From an uncultured Pseudomonadota bacterium (GTDB lineage Bacteria > Pseudomonadota > Gammaproteobacteria > Steroidobacterales > Steroidobacteraceae): a DNA stretch of 32,383 bases. The stretch is taken from positions 1-32,383 of the forward strand of contig CADEED010000027.1 of the NCBI GenBank assembly GCA_902826225.1, written 5' to 3'. The position numbers were made by a program, and so were the translations under genes. Of this stretch, positions 1 to 11,207 are shown piece after piece (within the stretch, counting starts at the first letter, position 1; each line of letters opens with the position of its first letter). Below the pieces are notes generated by a model. It was not told the origin of the DNA. It saw nothing but the letters and a program-made list of their open reading frames with translations, and did not search any database.

Positions 1-153
1 CACGAGTACCACTCGGGGGCGACAAGACCACGCATGCCGGATCCGAAGCACCTTGAGTCCGGCATGTCCGTCAAAAGGGAGCATGGGCTGAAACACGAAC
101 AAGCCTTTGGGACGAAGGAAGCAATGCGGGAGTTAGACGATCAAGGCTGTTGA
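1..153 (+). CDS. Possible 3' end of an unidentified gene (cut by left edge)
   Basis: Frame 1 is open from the first base to a TGA at 151-153, giving a 50-residue tail ending in MRELDDQGC. It is rich in charged residues (Lys, Glu, His, Arg) and has no membrane segment. I do not recognise a family. An internal ATG at 64 could start a 29-residue peptide, but an entry from further left is more likely if this is coding at all. It would be convergent with the fucosidase gene, whose stop lies 36 bases away. The stretch is visibly less GC-rich than the genes to its right. An open frame of this length at a window edge can occur by chance, so the call is weak. Confidence 0.3.
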   Translation, partial: HEYHSGATRPRMPDPKHLESGMSVKREHGLKHEQAFGTKEAMRELDDQGC

Positions 154-189
154 AACCCGCCGCGGGAACCGCAAGAGCCGGCGAAAATT

Positions 190-2652
190 TCAGGTTTGCA
201 AGGTATTCAACGAGTTGCGCGAGGTCCGCGGGTTTCGCCGCGTATATCGAAACCCGCCTCGACCGCCCAATTCGATGTCCATGGGCTTTCCGGCGATCAG
301 CACGCGGACGCGGGCGCCCTTGGGACCAGACAACTTTAATGACTGAACCTCGTGCGAGCGCCATTCCATGTCGAGGCTGATGTCACCGCGCGCACGTATG
401 CCGCGAACGGAGCCTGACCCCCAGGCCTTCGGCAGAGCGGGCAGAAGCCGCAGCTCGCCTCCCCAGGATTGCACGACCATCTCGAGAATTCCGGCGGCGC
501 CGCCGAAGTTGCCGTCTATCTGGAAGGGAGGATGCGCATCGAAGAGATTCGGGTACGTTCTCTTCGGGCCCAGAAGTCCGGTGAGGATGGCGTGAGCGTG
601 CTCGCCATCCCCCATGCGCGCCCACAGGCAGAGTCTCCAGGCGGTTCCCCATCCAGTCGCGAGATCGCCGCGCTTCCGCAGACTGACTTTCGCCGCATCA
701 ATCAATGCGGGGGTGTCCCTCACATTCGCTTGCGAGCTGGGGTAGATCGCGTAGAGATGGGAAACGTGCCGATGATTCTGTTCCGGCGCCTCGTCGTCCC
801 AGTCCTCGAGCCATTCCTGCCACTGACCGCTCTTGCCGATCCGGTCGGGAGCCAGTCTTCGCCGCGCCTGCTCGAGCTCGGCGCGCATCGACGGGTCCTG
901 GCCAAGCAGATTGCTCGCCTCGATCGTGTGTTCGAACAGGTCCCGCAGGATCTGGCGGTCCATCGCCGGGCCCGCGCACAAGGAGGATCCGAACGGGTGA
1001 ACATTCTCGGGAGACAAAGACGGAGATGTGATCAGCCCGCGCCCCTTGGTATCAGGGACGAGGGTATCGAGAAAGAACCGCGAGGCTCCGAGCATCAGTG
1101 GATAGAGCCGCGCGAGCGTTTCCCGGTCACGCGTGTAGTCGTAGTGATTCCACAGAGCCACACAAAGCCATGCGCCACCACATGGCCACAATCCCCAGAT
1201 CGGACCGTCTATCGGCGCCGCAGCTCGCCACAGGTCGGTGTTGTGGTGCGCAACCCAACCCCGCGCTCCATACATCGCTCGTGCGGTCTTGGCGCCCGTC
1301 CTGGCCAGCTCCTCCACCATGCGAAGCAACGGCTCGACGCATGCGCTGAGGCCTGCCGCGTCTGCCGGCCAGTAGTTCATCTCCGTATTGATGTTGATGG
1401 TGTACTTGCTCTGCCACGGCGGGTTGATGCCTTCGTTCCAGATCCCCTGCAGGTTCGCGGGCTGACACCCGGGACGTGACGATGAGATGAGCAAGTACCG
1501 AGCGAACTGGAAATACAATGCCGCGAGCGCGGGATCGCGCGAAGTCTCGGCACTTGCGATCCGGATGTCGGTCGGCTGATCGCTGGCCGGTGTCGATTCG
1601 AGACTCAGCGAAGCACCGCGGTAGAGCGTTCGATAGGTGCGAACGTGCTCACGTCTCAATTCGGTGAAGTTCCTGCGGCGCGCCGCATTCGACACACGGC
1701 GGACTTTGTCCACGGGATCCGCATCGACAGTCCGGTAGTCGACGAAGCTGGTAGCTGCCGAGATCAGCAAGGTGATCTCTCGGGCGTTCCGCACGGCCAC
1801 GCGGTCTGACTGCACGGTCACCTGTCCGTCGGCGATGACCACGAGTCGGAGCGCGAACGTGAGGCCCGCGGCAACGCCTGGACCCGGCCAGTTCTTGCCG
1901 GTGATGAGCAGGGCGCCGTCTCCGTCGGCAGCGGCCGCGGTCGGAATTGCCCCTGGTTCCAGCTCTTCCCGCGCCAGCCACCCGACGTCGGCTTCACTGG
2001 CGATGTGGGTTGCGGGCCCCTGATAGACGGGCGAGGTGTACTTGACTGCACGCGGCGAGCGATAGAACAGAGACACGTTCTTCAGGCGATGTGAGCACTC
2101 CATCCGCCAGACGATGACGTCGTCGGCGGCCGACGCGAACGCCTCCCTGGAGAAGCGGCCGGCGCTGGTGCTGAAGTGCACCGAAGAAATCGCCGTGTCG
2201 AGATCGAGCACGCGTTCATAACTGCCCGGTTCGCCAGCGCCGTCGATATCGATGAGCAGATCGCCCAGGCTGCCATAGGCCATTTGCTGCAACGGCGTCG
2301 CCATCGCCTGCCGGCTCGCGAGTGCAGTTGCTTCAGCGTACTGCCCATCGGCAATCAGGCGGCGGATCTCGGGAATCGCGGCCAGCGCATCGGGGTTGTC
2401 GGCGGAGTAGGGCGATCCCGCCCAAAGCGTGTCCTCGTTGAGCTGTAGCCGCTCCTGCGCGATGCGCCCGAACACCATTGCGCCGAGCCGGCCGTTGCCA
2501 ATCGGCAGCGCTTCATCCCAGTTCCGGGCATGGCGCGTGTAGCGCAACCGGCTGCATGCGTTCCGGTCCTTGCGTCGCGCGAATCCAGTGCGTGCCAGCG
2601 CGAGTGCGGCGCCGCTGCCACCGACGAAGGATCGGCGCGTCAATCTTGCCAT
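190..2652 (-). CDS. GH95 alpha-L-fucosidase, Tat-exported
   Basis: An 820-residue glycoside hydrolase of family GH95, whose members remove terminal alpha-1,2-linked L-fucose (some act on L-galactose) from glycans such as xyloglucan side chains by an inverting mechanism. The N-terminus has a twin-arginine motif (TRRSFVGG, residues 5-12) followed by an Ala/Leu-rich stretch, so export is expected. The N-terminal beta domain starts near residue 37 (IGNGRLGAMVFG at 51-62 is typical). The (alpha/alpha)6 catalytic domain covers roughly 370-720. The NIN of TININTEMNYW (N420, N422) and D713 in QIDGNFGG match the asparagine pair and aspartate of Bifidobacterium AfcA; E549 in SPEN is the probable general acid. 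The start has a good AGAGG ribosome site about 5 bases upstream. It lies 74 bases after an alpha/beta hydrolase gene on the same strand, so co-transcription is plausible. Length is normal and the frame intact. Confidence 0.93.
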   Translation of the reverse strand: MARLTRRSFVGGSGAALALARTGFARRKDRNACSRLRYTRHARNWDEALPIGNGRLGAMVFGRIAQERLQLNEDTLWAGSPYSADNPDALAAIPEIRRLIADGQYAEATALASRQAMATPLQQMAYGSLGDLLIDIDGAGEPGSYERVLDLDTAISSVHFSTSAGRFSREAFASAADDVIVWRMECSHRLKNVSLFYRSPRAVKYTSPVYQGPATHIASEADVGWLAREELEPGAIPTAAAADGDGALLITGKNWPGPGVAAGLTFALRLVVIADGQVTVQSDRVAVRNAREITLLISAATSFVDYRTVDADPVDKVRRVSNAARRRNFTELRREHVRTYRTLYRGASLSLESTPASDQPTDIRIASAETSRDPALAALYFQFARYLLISSSRPGCQPANLQGIWNEGINPPWQSKYTININTEMNYWPADAAGLSACVEPLLRMVEELARTGAKTARAMYGARGWVAHHNTDLWRAAAPIDGPIWGLWPCGGAWLCVALWNHYDYTRDRETLARLYPLMLGASRFFLDTLVPDTKGRGLITSPSLSPENVHPFGSSLCAGPAMDRQILRDLFEHTIEASNLLGQDPSMRAELEQARRRLAPDRIGKSGQWQEWLEDWDDEAPEQNHRHVSHLYAIYPSSQANVRDTPALIDAAKVSLRKRGDLATGWGTAWRLCLWARMGDGEHAHAILTGLLGPKRTYPNLFDAHPPFQIDGNFGGAAGILEMVVQSWGGELRLLPALPKAWGSGSVRGIRARGDISLDMEWRSHEVQSLKLSGPKGARVRVLIAGKPMDIELGGRGGFRYTRRNPRTSRNSLNTLQT

Positions 2653-2726
2653 GCCACCTCTGACGACTCATCCCGGAGCGGGTTCGGTCGTACACGCTTT
2701 ATCACCAAACCGAGGTCGTTGGGAAC

Positions 2727-3536
2727 TCAGCGGCTCGTGGTTCTCGACGACGCGTTGTTCTCGTCTTGGACCGACTCCTCAATGAGCGTTGCCACGCCAC
2801 GCGGATCTTCCTGCTGTGCCACGTGGCCGCCAGTAAACGTGCGGATGGTCCAGCCGCGCGCCGCGGCTCGCTGCCAGCTCTTGTCGGTCTTCGCGCGCTC
2901 CTCTGCTGACTTGTCCTTCGGCACGAAGGCTACGTAAGTTGCTGGCAGTGCCATCGCGGCGGGATTGCGATAGTTCACCGGCTGGTTGAAGCACTTGATC
3001 GAGTGCTTGACGCTGCGCGGGGGCGGCGTGCCGGGCTTCACCCATGGGACCTGCATGAAGCCGTCCTTGAACCGCTCGTCCGACACCGGTGGAGTGCCGC
3101 CGAACAGATCCCAGAGGGATTGCCCGTCGTCGGGCACGGCCGCATCCAGATAGACGACGTGCTTGATGCGCTCGGGAATGCGGTCGATCACGCCCGTGAT
3201 CACCATGCCGCCGTAGCTGTGCCCCGTGAGCACGACGTCGCGCAGGTCCTCGTAGAGGATCAGGTTGACCACGTCGTCGATGTGCATCCGCAGGTCGACG
3301 TCCGTCCCGTTGAGATGCTCTCGCTCACCGAGCCCCGTGAGCGTGGCGCGATAAACGGTGTGGCCATCGTTGGTGAGGAATCTTCCGGTCGTCTTCCACT
3401 CCCATGCACCCGCCGTCGCGCCGTGGACGAGGACGAACGTGTGTTTCGCGTCGGCTGCGGCGGCATGCACGGCGGGCGATACGAAAGCGAGGCTCGCAAG
3501 GATCGAAACGAGGAGGCGAGACGTCGTGATTTTCAT
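2727..3536 (-). CDS. Exported alpha/beta-hydrolase (esterase-like)
   Basis: A 269-residue alpha/beta-hydrolase of the small EstC/hydroxynitrile-lyase-like type. From this start it has a convincing Sec signal peptide (MKITTSRLLVSILASLAFVSPAVHAAA). The fold is marked by LVHGATAGAWEW (oxyanion HG, residues 38-39), the nucleophile S107 in GHSYGGM, a probable acid D208 in PKDKS and H238 in GGHVAQ, so a full triad seems present. The substrate is unknown; next to a fucosidase and a glycan receptor, an ester on plant material is a reasonable guess. The reading frame extends upstream to ATG codons at 3602 and 3608, but these add 22-24 residues before a clean signal peptide, so I prefer 3536; no strong ribosome site decides it. 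The gene is divergent from the TonB-dependent receptor. Confidence 0.85.
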   Translation of the reverse strand: MKITTSRLLVSILASLAFVSPAVHAAAADAKHTFVLVHGATAGAWEWKTTGRFLTNDGHTVYRATLTGLGEREHLNGTDVDLRMHIDDVVNLILYEDLRDVVLTGHSYGGMVITGVIDRIPERIKHVVYLDAAVPDDGQSLWDLFGGTPPVSDERFKDGFMQVPWVKPGTPPPRSVKHSIKCFNQPVNYRNPAAMALPATYVAFVPKDKSAEERAKTDKSWQRAAARGWTIRTFTGGHVAQQEDPRGVATLIEESVQDENNASSRTTSR

Positions 3537-3670
3537 CAGTTCATGTTGCGCCACGGCGGCGGCGTGATCAATTGCGGACCGGACCGATAACAGAATGCGC
3601 ATCGACACATATCCGGATCAGCTGTTGATTGCCATAGTGAAACTAAGTTGCTACGTTAAATTGCATCTCA

Positions 3671-3678
3671 GAAGGGGG
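3671..3678 (+). promoter_or_regulatory. Strong ribosome binding site of first TonB-dependent receptor
   Basis: The purine run GAAGGGGG lies 5 bases before the ATG at 3684 and fixes that start. Upstream, TTGATT at 3625 followed 17 bases later by TTGCTA is a weak promoter candidate only. Confidence 0.6.
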
Positions 3679-3683
3679 ATGCG

Positions 3684-6600
3684 ATGATTACAACTACTAT
3701 CTTTCGGCGTTCCTTGATCGCATTGGGTATCGCCGGTGCCTTGTCGTCGAATCCGCTGCAGGCCCAGGATGCACCGCCGCCGGCTCCGGCCGATCAATCG
3801 TCCGGCGCAGATGAGCTGGAACTCATCACCGTGACGGGTTCGCGCACCATCACCGACGTGGTCAGGTCGCCGACGCCCATCACGTCCGTCGACATCGCCG
3901 AAATTGCGGCGACCACACCTAGCGACACGGCAGACGCGCTGAACAAACTGCCCAACATCATGGGTGGTCGAACCCCTCGCACGCAGGGCAACGGCAGCAC
4001 GAACAACGGCGGCAACACGCTGTCGCTGCGCAACTTCGGTCCGCAACGCACGCTCGTACTGCTCGACGGCCACCGCATCGCGCCTAACAACCAGGACGGC
4101 TCGGTCAACATCGACGTCCTCCCGCAGATGCTCGTGAAGCGCGTCGACATCGTCACCGGCGGCGCGTCCGCGATCTACGGTTCGGACGCCGTCGCGGGCG
4201 TCGTCAACTATGTGCTCGACAAGGAGTTCACGGGTCTGTCAGTGAAGGCCGATTACGGCCTGTCCAAGTACGGTGACGGCGACGAGTACCAGTTCGGCGG
4301 TGCGTGGGGCTCGAGCCTGTTCAGCGATCGTGGCCATTTCGAGGTCGCAGCGCGCGTTCGTCATCAGGACATGATTCCGATCAGTGAGCGCCCTTATGGC
4401 GAAGACGGCCAGGCCTGGTTATTGACCGGCAACGGATCGCCGGGCAATCCGTTCACGAACACACCCTATTCGCGCGTGTTCAACAGCGCGCCGTCGTCCG
4501 GCAACATCATTTGCGGCTCCGCGTGCGGCTTCAACAACTTCACCTTCGACGCGGCGGGCAATCTGGTTCCGCTGGTGCATGGCACGGCAACCGGCTCCCC
4601 GCCCGTGGAATCGGGCGGCGGTGGCGCATACATCAAGTACGGCACGTTCCGCTCCGAGATCGAGATGAAAGACGTGTTCGCGCGCTTCGACGTCGACATC
4701 GGCGAGAGAGCCAATTGGTACATGCAGGGATCCTGGGCGCAAGCCGAGAACGCATCCGACTGGATCCAGTGGGTGGTGAGTCCGTCCGGTGGCCGACCCA
4801 ACTCGATCTTCTCAAACAACCCTTACATCAGCCCGGCGACGCAAGCGTTGCTGGGTTCGGGCATCGAGTGCGGAACGGGGGCCGCTACGAACCGGCTATG
4901 CCTGCCGGCCGCACCCGCGACCTCTCCGCAGACCGGCAGCACACCGCCACCGCCGCCCGCCGGGGCGGGTAACGTCCCTTTCATCCGCCTGCCGGGTTAC
5001 CTCAACACGATCGGCGGTGAGCCGGCCAACGGAAGTCCCAACCGTCTCTATCGCACGCTCGGCGACCAGAAGCAGTGGAACGCGGAGACGGGAATCACGG
5101 GAAGCTTCGCCGACTGGACCTGGAGCGTCTACTACAACCACGGCAACAGCGAGCTCACGGTTACGAATCCCAACAACACCGACAACGCCAAGTACCTCGC
5201 GGCACTCGACGCCGTGAACGACGGTGGGACGATCCGCTGCTGGGTGAGCACACAGCCGGCGTTCGCGAGCCTGTACCCGGGATGCGTGCCGATGGACATC
5301 GTGAACCCCGCCGGTCCATCGGCCGAGGCGTACGACTATTTGCGCACTGCCACTTCGTGGCAGCTGACGCAGAAGCTCGATGACATCGGATGGTCGATCG
5401 GCGGTGGCCTCGGCTTCGGGCTGCCGGCGGGCGAGATCCTCCTCAATGTGTCGGGCGAGGCGCGTTGGGCCACGTACACGATGGAGAGCGATTTTCTGCC
5501 CTCGGACTTCGTCAACTGCACCGGCCTTCGCTTCTGTCTCGCGAACGGCGCGGCGCCGCTGCGCTGGGTGCAGAACACCAATGCGGAAGTCGACGAGAAG
5601 AACCACGTGTACGAGATGGCGGCGGAATTGAACGTTCCGCTGTTGAAGGACGTACCCGGATTCAAGGATGTACCAACCTGGCCGCGCGACGCGCCAAGTA
5701 TTCGAACTTCGATGCGGGCGACTCCTGGAAGGTGGGCCTCAACTGGCAGATCATCGATTCGCTGCGGTTCCGCGGCACCTTGTCGTCCGACTTCCGTGCG
5801 CCGACTCTCAACGACCTGTACCAGCCGGCGGGTGTGTCTTCGACCGGATTCCAGGACCGGCTCACGGGCGGCAGCAACCAGGGCCAGCGGCTGGTCTCGC
5901 GGGGTAATCCGGATTTGACGCCGGAAACGGCGAAAACGGTGACGGCTGGCCTCGTGTTCACGCCGAGCTTCCTCCCGCGTTTCAGCGTGGCGGTCGACTT
6001 CTACGAGACGCGGCTGACGAACGCGATCACCAACATCACCTATCAGAACGATGCGATCCAGGGCCTGTGCGTGGCGAGTGCGCCGACGTTCGACTCCCCG
6101 TTCTGCACGTTGGCGATCCGCCCGATCACGGATCCGAACGATCCCAATTTCCGGAATCCGCTCTTCAACATGCCCACCGAAATCCGCTCCTCACCGCTCA
6201 ACGCGGCGGTGCAGAAGACGCGAGGCTTCGACTTCCACATCGACTACAACGTGGACCTGTGGGGTGGCCAGTTCTCTTTCCGCCACCTGGGAAACTACCA
6301 GCCGACCAACTCGACGCTGAACACGCCGGCTTCGCGCTTCTATACCTGGGCGGTGCAGCCCAAGCTCATGCAGACCACCTTCATCAACTGGCAGAACGAG
6401 AGCTGGGCGGTGTCGCTGCAGAATCGCTGGCTCGGCAACGTCAGCCTCAAGACCAGCAAGAACGAGCTGAATGGCAACAGTCAGAACTACGTCGACTCGA
6501 GCCTCGACGCTTATTCGGTCGTGGACGCCACGATCGGCAAGCAGTTCGAATTCGGCGACAGCAACGTCGAGGCATTTCTCACGGTGAGCAACCTGCTGGA

Positions 6601-6718
6601 CGAACGCGCGCCGCTGTTCCCGTCGAACTCGGGTCTGCCGGGGCTGTTCTATCCCACGCTCGGCATCCACGACGACATGGGTCGTTACTTCACGTTGGGA
6701 ATCAAGGCGAAACTCTGA
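3684..6718 (+). pseudogene. TonB-dependent receptor, interrupted by a frameshift near 5670
   Basis: An outer-membrane receptor of about 1010 residues if read through, of the large TonB-dependent class that imports oligosaccharides. The first part (3684 to about 5670) has a signal peptide ending near LQAQ, a TonB-box-like ELITVTGSR (residues 46-54), a plug domain (SLRNFGPQRTLVLLDG, IVTGGASAIYGSDAVAGVVNY) and the first barrel strands up to LLKDVPGFKDV. The barrel then continues in another frame from TNLAARRAKYSNFDAGDSWKVG to the C-terminal strand YFTLGIKAKL and a TGA at 6716-6718. The switch moves codon starts from 0 to 2 modulo 3, a net loss of one base (or of four), at about 5670-5672. In the original frame an unrelated tail runs to 5918, so the unrepaired product would lack most of the C-terminal barrel. 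No slippery heptamer is visible. It could be a true mutation or a sequencing error. Upstream of an MFS transporter and a GH43 gene. Confidence 0.88.
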
Positions 6719-6801
6719 TGAGCTAACTAGTCGCGGCCGCCGGGTCGGGTTGCTTGCCGGCATCCCGTTCCCGGCCGCGCCTTTCCGCCGCGACGTCATG
6801 C

Positions 6802-6816
6802 TAGAGTGCCCGGCAC
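6802..6816 (+). promoter_or_regulatory. Possible -10 box (TAGAGT) just before the MFS gene
   Basis: TAGAGT at 6802-6807 lies 9 bases before the ATG at 6817, and no Shine-Dalgarno sequence is seen there. If this is a -10 element, transcription would start almost at the start codon, giving a leaderless mRNA. No convincing -35 box is visible at the right spacing, so the call is weak. Confidence 0.25.
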
Positions 6817-8070
6817 ATGGCGCCGAAAAAACAGCGCTGGGGGATGATCAGCCTGGTCACCCTCGGCACCATCTTCAACTATCTCACCCGCGGCCTGCTC
6901 GGCGTCGCCGCGGTGTATCTCATGTCGGACCTGGCGATCACGGAGAAGGAATACTCCTGGGTCAACATCGCGTTCCAGCTCGGCATCATGATGCAGCTGG
7001 TCGCCGGTTACCTGATGGACGTGATCGGTCTCAAGCTCGGGTTCGGGCTCTTCGCTCTCGCCTGGGCGATCATCACCATGCTCCATAGCGTCGCGGGCAG
7101 TTGGCAGATCCTCGCGGGCCTGCGCGCTCTTATGGGTTTCGCCGAAGGCACGGCGCAGCCCGGCGGCATGAAGGCCGTCGCCGAGTGGTTCCCGGCGAAG
7201 GAGCGCGGCTTCGCCGCCGGGTTCTACAACATCGGGGCGTCGTTCGGATCGATGCTCGCGGGTCCGCTGCTGGCAGTGGCGATCTACCTCGGCAGCTGGC
7301 GGCTCGCGTTCGTCATCGCCGGTGGCTTTGCGCTCGTCTGGGTGGCGATGTGGTTCCGCTATTACCACTCCCCGAAACAGCACCCGAACCTGTCGAAGGA
7401 GGAGCGCGAGTACATCGAGTCGGGTCAGGAGCCTGCGCTCGCGGCGACCGGATCGCGGCCGACCTTGTGGAGCCTGCTCCGGCAACGCAACACCTGGGGC
7501 ATCGCCATTCCGCGCATGCTCGCGGATCCTACCTGGGCAACCTTGTCGTTCTGGATGCCGCTGTATCTCATGAAGGAGCGTGGCTTCGACATCAAGCAGC
7601 TCGCGCTGTTCGTGTGGCTGCCATTCCTCACCGCCGATATCGGTTGCCTGGCAGGACCCACGATCGCACGATGGCTGCAAGGGCGCGGAGTGAGTCTCAT
7701 CAACGCGCGGCGTTGGGCTTTCACGGTGGGCGCGTCGTTCATGCTGAGCATGGTCTTCGTCGCCAAGGTGTCGAATCCCTATACGGCGCTCGCGCTGTTC
7801 TGTTTCGTCGGGTTCGCGCACCAGACTCTCTCCATCACCGTCATCACGATGGCCTCCGACCTGTTCCGCAAGAATGAGGTGGCGACCGTCGCCGGCATCG
7901 CCGGCTTCTGCGGCAACCTGGGCGTGCTGATCTTCACGGCGCTGGTGGGCGGGTTGGTGGCGGTCGTGGGGTACGATCCCTTCTTCGTCGCGCTGGCCGT
8001 GCTCGATGTCGTTGCCGCGATCTGGCTCTGGACGGTGGTGCGCGATCGCGCACCCGAATCTGCAACGTGA
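6817..8070 (+). CDS. MFS transporter, anion:cation symporter (hexuronate/glucarate-like) type
   Basis: A 417-residue inner-membrane permease with about 12 hydrophobic helices. It resembles the ACS branch of the major facilitator superfamily (ExuT/GudP-like), whose members take up sugar acids and related organic anions with protons. Visible signatures are FNYLTRGLLGVAAVYL in helix 1, the loop 2-3 region GYLMDVIGLKLG, and RALMGFAEGTAQPGGMKAVAEWFP before helix 5. In this locus it may carry monosaccharides or uronic acids released from a polysaccharide across the inner membrane, complementing the outer-membrane receptor. The start codon ATG has no clear ribosome site. Its stop overlaps the GTG start of the GH43 gene by 4 bases, so the two are almost certainly co-transcribed and translationally coupled. 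The exact substrate cannot be read from sequence. Confidence 0.88.
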   Translation: MAPKKQRWGMISLVTLGTIFNYLTRGLLGVAAVYLMSDLAITEKEYSWVNIAFQLGIMMQLVAGYLMDVIGLKLGFGLFALAWAIITMLHSVAGSWQILAGLRALMGFAEGTAQPGGMKAVAEWFPAKERGFAAGFYNIGASFGSMLAGPLLAVAIYLGSWRLAFVIAGGFALVWVAMWFRYYHSPKQHPNLSKEEREYIESGQEPALAATGSRPTLWSLLRQRNTWGIAIPRMLADPTWATLSFWMPLYLMKERGFDIKQLALFVWLPFLTADIGCLAGPTIARWLQGRGVSLINARRWAFTVGASFMLSMVFVAKVSNPYTALALFCFVGFAHQTLSITVITMASDLFRKNEVATVAGIAGFCGNLGVLIFTALVGGLVAVVGYDPFFVALAVLDVVAAIWLWTVVRDRAPESAT

Positions 8071-9689
8071 GTATCCGCAACCCGATCCTGCGGGGGTTCA
8101 ACCCCGATCCCTCCATCCTGCGCGTCGGCGACGACTACTACATCGCTACGTCCACGTTCGAGTGGTATCCCGGCGTACAGATCCACCACTCGCGCGACCT
8201 CGTGAACTGGCGACTGCTCACTCGCCCGCTGTGCCGTCCGGACCAGCTCGATATGCGCGGCGATCCGGATTCTTGCGGCGTGTGGGCGCCTTGCCTCACG
8301 CACGCCGACGGGCTCTTCTGGCTCATCTTCACCGATGTAAAACGCTACGGCCGCACGACCGTCGGTGGCGCTTCGGGCGCATCTCTGCGCGACTTCCACA
8401 ACAATGTGGTTACATCACCGACGATCGACGGTGACTGGTCTGCGGCGCAGTACCTCAACAGCAGCGGTTTCGATCCGTCCTTGTTCCATGACGACGATGG
8501 CCGCAAGTACCTCGTCAACCAGCTCTGGGATCACCGCCCCGGCCGAAATCGCTTCGCCGGCATCGTGTTGCAGGAATACTCGCCGACGCAACGCCGGCTG
8601 ATCGGTGCGGTCCACAATATCTTTCCCGGCACGTCGATCGGCTTCACCGCGGCGCCGCATCTCTACAAGCGCGATGGCCGGTACTACCTGGTTACTGCCG
8701 AGGGCGGCACGGGCTGGGGACATGCCATGACGATGGCTCGTTCACGATCGCTGACGGGCCCCTACGAACTGCATCCCGACAAGTACATCGTCACCGCGCG
8801 CGACCGGCCGCACGCGCCGCTGCAGCGCGCGGGCCACGGCGATCTCGTCGACACGCAGTCCGGTGAGACCTACGCCGTCTACCTCTGCGGTCGTCCGCTG
8901 CCGAACCGCGGCCGCTGCGTGCTCGGTCGCGAGACCGCGATCCAGAAGATGGCGTGGAGCCCGGACGGTTGGCTGCGCACGCTCGACGGCAGCGGGATGC
9001 CGACGCTCGAGACGCCGGCGCCCGCGCTGCCCGCTGCGCCGGTCGCGATCCACGCAACGCGTGCTGACTTCGATGCCACGAAGTTGCCGATCGACTTCCA
9101 GTGGCTGCGCACACCGCATCCTGACGATCTCTTCAGCCTGCACGCACGTCCGGGTTTCCTGCGGCTCTACGGTCGCGAGACCATCGGCAGCCTGTTTCGC
9201 CAGGCGCTCGTCGCGCGCCGGCAGCAAGCGCATTGCTACAGCGCCACCACGGCGATGGAATTCGAGCCGGCGCACTTCCAGCAGGCTGCCGGGCTCGTCT
9301 GCTACTACAACTCGGCAAAATTTCATTACCTGCACGTCACGCACGATGCCGATATCGGCCGGCACCTGCGCGTCATGACCTGCACGCCGGATTCGCCGCA
9401 GTCGGATGCGTTCACTGCGCCCGTGAAGATTGCGGCAGGGCGCATCGAGTTGCGCGTCGAGGTGGACTACGAAAGGCTGCGCTTCGCATGGCGCAGCAGC
9501 GGCGACTGGCAGTTCCTGCCAGAGGTCTTCGACGCGAGCATTCTGTCCGACGAGGCGACAGCGCCGGGTGCGCCGAACTTCACGGGCGCGTTCGTCGGCA
9601 TGGCCTGCCAGGACGTCGCCGGCACCTCGAAGCCCGCCGACTTCGATTTCTTCGAGTACCGCGAGCGCGACTACTCCCCGCAGGTGTAG
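8067..9689 (+). CDS. GH43 beta-xylosidase / alpha-L-arabinofuranosidase
   Basis: A 540-residue family 43 glycoside hydrolase of the XynB-like group, which trims xylose or arabinose from xylo-oligosaccharides by inversion. The five-bladed propeller (about 4-315) starts with the hallmark ILRGFNPDPSIL, with general base D14; the pKa-modulating aspartate is D136 in GFDPSLFHDDDG, and the general acid is E212 in TAEGGTGWGHA. A C-terminal beta-sandwich typical of this subfamily covers about 340-540. There is no signal peptide, so it should act in the cytoplasm on imported oligosaccharides. The start is GTG, overlapping the MFS stop in GTGA; homologues begin at about this residue, which supports it. 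Length is normal. Xylosidase versus arabinofuranosidase activity cannot be separated from sequence alone. Confidence 0.93.
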   Translation: MSIRNPILRGFNPDPSILRVGDDYYIATSTFEWYPGVQIHHSRDLVNWRLLTRPLCRPDQLDMRGDPDSCGVWAPCLTHADGLFWLIFTDVKRYGRTTVGGASGASLRDFHNNVVTSPTIDGDWSAAQYLNSSGFDPSLFHDDDGRKYLVNQLWDHRPGRNRFAGIVLQEYSPTQRRLIGAVHNIFPGTSIGFTAAPHLYKRDGRYYLVTAEGGTGWGHAMTMARSRSLTGPYELHPDKYIVTARDRPHAPLQRAGHGDLVDTQSGETYAVYLCGRPLPNRGRCVLGRETAIQKMAWSPDGWLRTLDGSGMPTLETPAPALPAAPVAIHATRADFDATKLPIDFQWLRTPHPDDLFSLHARPGFLRLYGRETIGSLFRQALVARRQQAHCYSATTAMEFEPAHFQQAAGLVCYYNSAKFHYLHVTHDADIGRHLRVMTCTPDSPQSDAFTAPVKIAAGRIELRVEVDYERLRFAWRSSGDWQFLPEVFDASILSDEATAPGAPNFTGAFVGMACQDVAGTSKPADFDFFEYRERDYSPQV

Positions 9690-11142
<1,453 letters not shown>

Positions 11143-11207
11143 GCAATGCATGGCGCGAATGGGCGATCAGCCTGGAGTGATGGGACGCCAGAGGGTCGGT
11201 TGTTACA

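Noticed and set aside
5660..5680. Programmed ribosomal frameshift in the first TonB-dependent receptor.
   Set aside because: No slippery heptamer, A/T run or following pseudoknot is visible; a plain indel is simpler.
6726..6740. ACTAGT directly followed by a NotI-like GCGGCCGC, resembling a cloning linker.
   Set aside because: No vector or adaptor sequence flanks it, the neighbouring genes are continuous in function and composition, and GCGGCCGC is common in GC-rich DNA.
6796..7821. A 341-residue minus-strand frame opposite the MFS gene.
   Set aside because: Rich in Arg, Glu, His and Asp as expected for an antisense shadow of a membrane protein; no domain.
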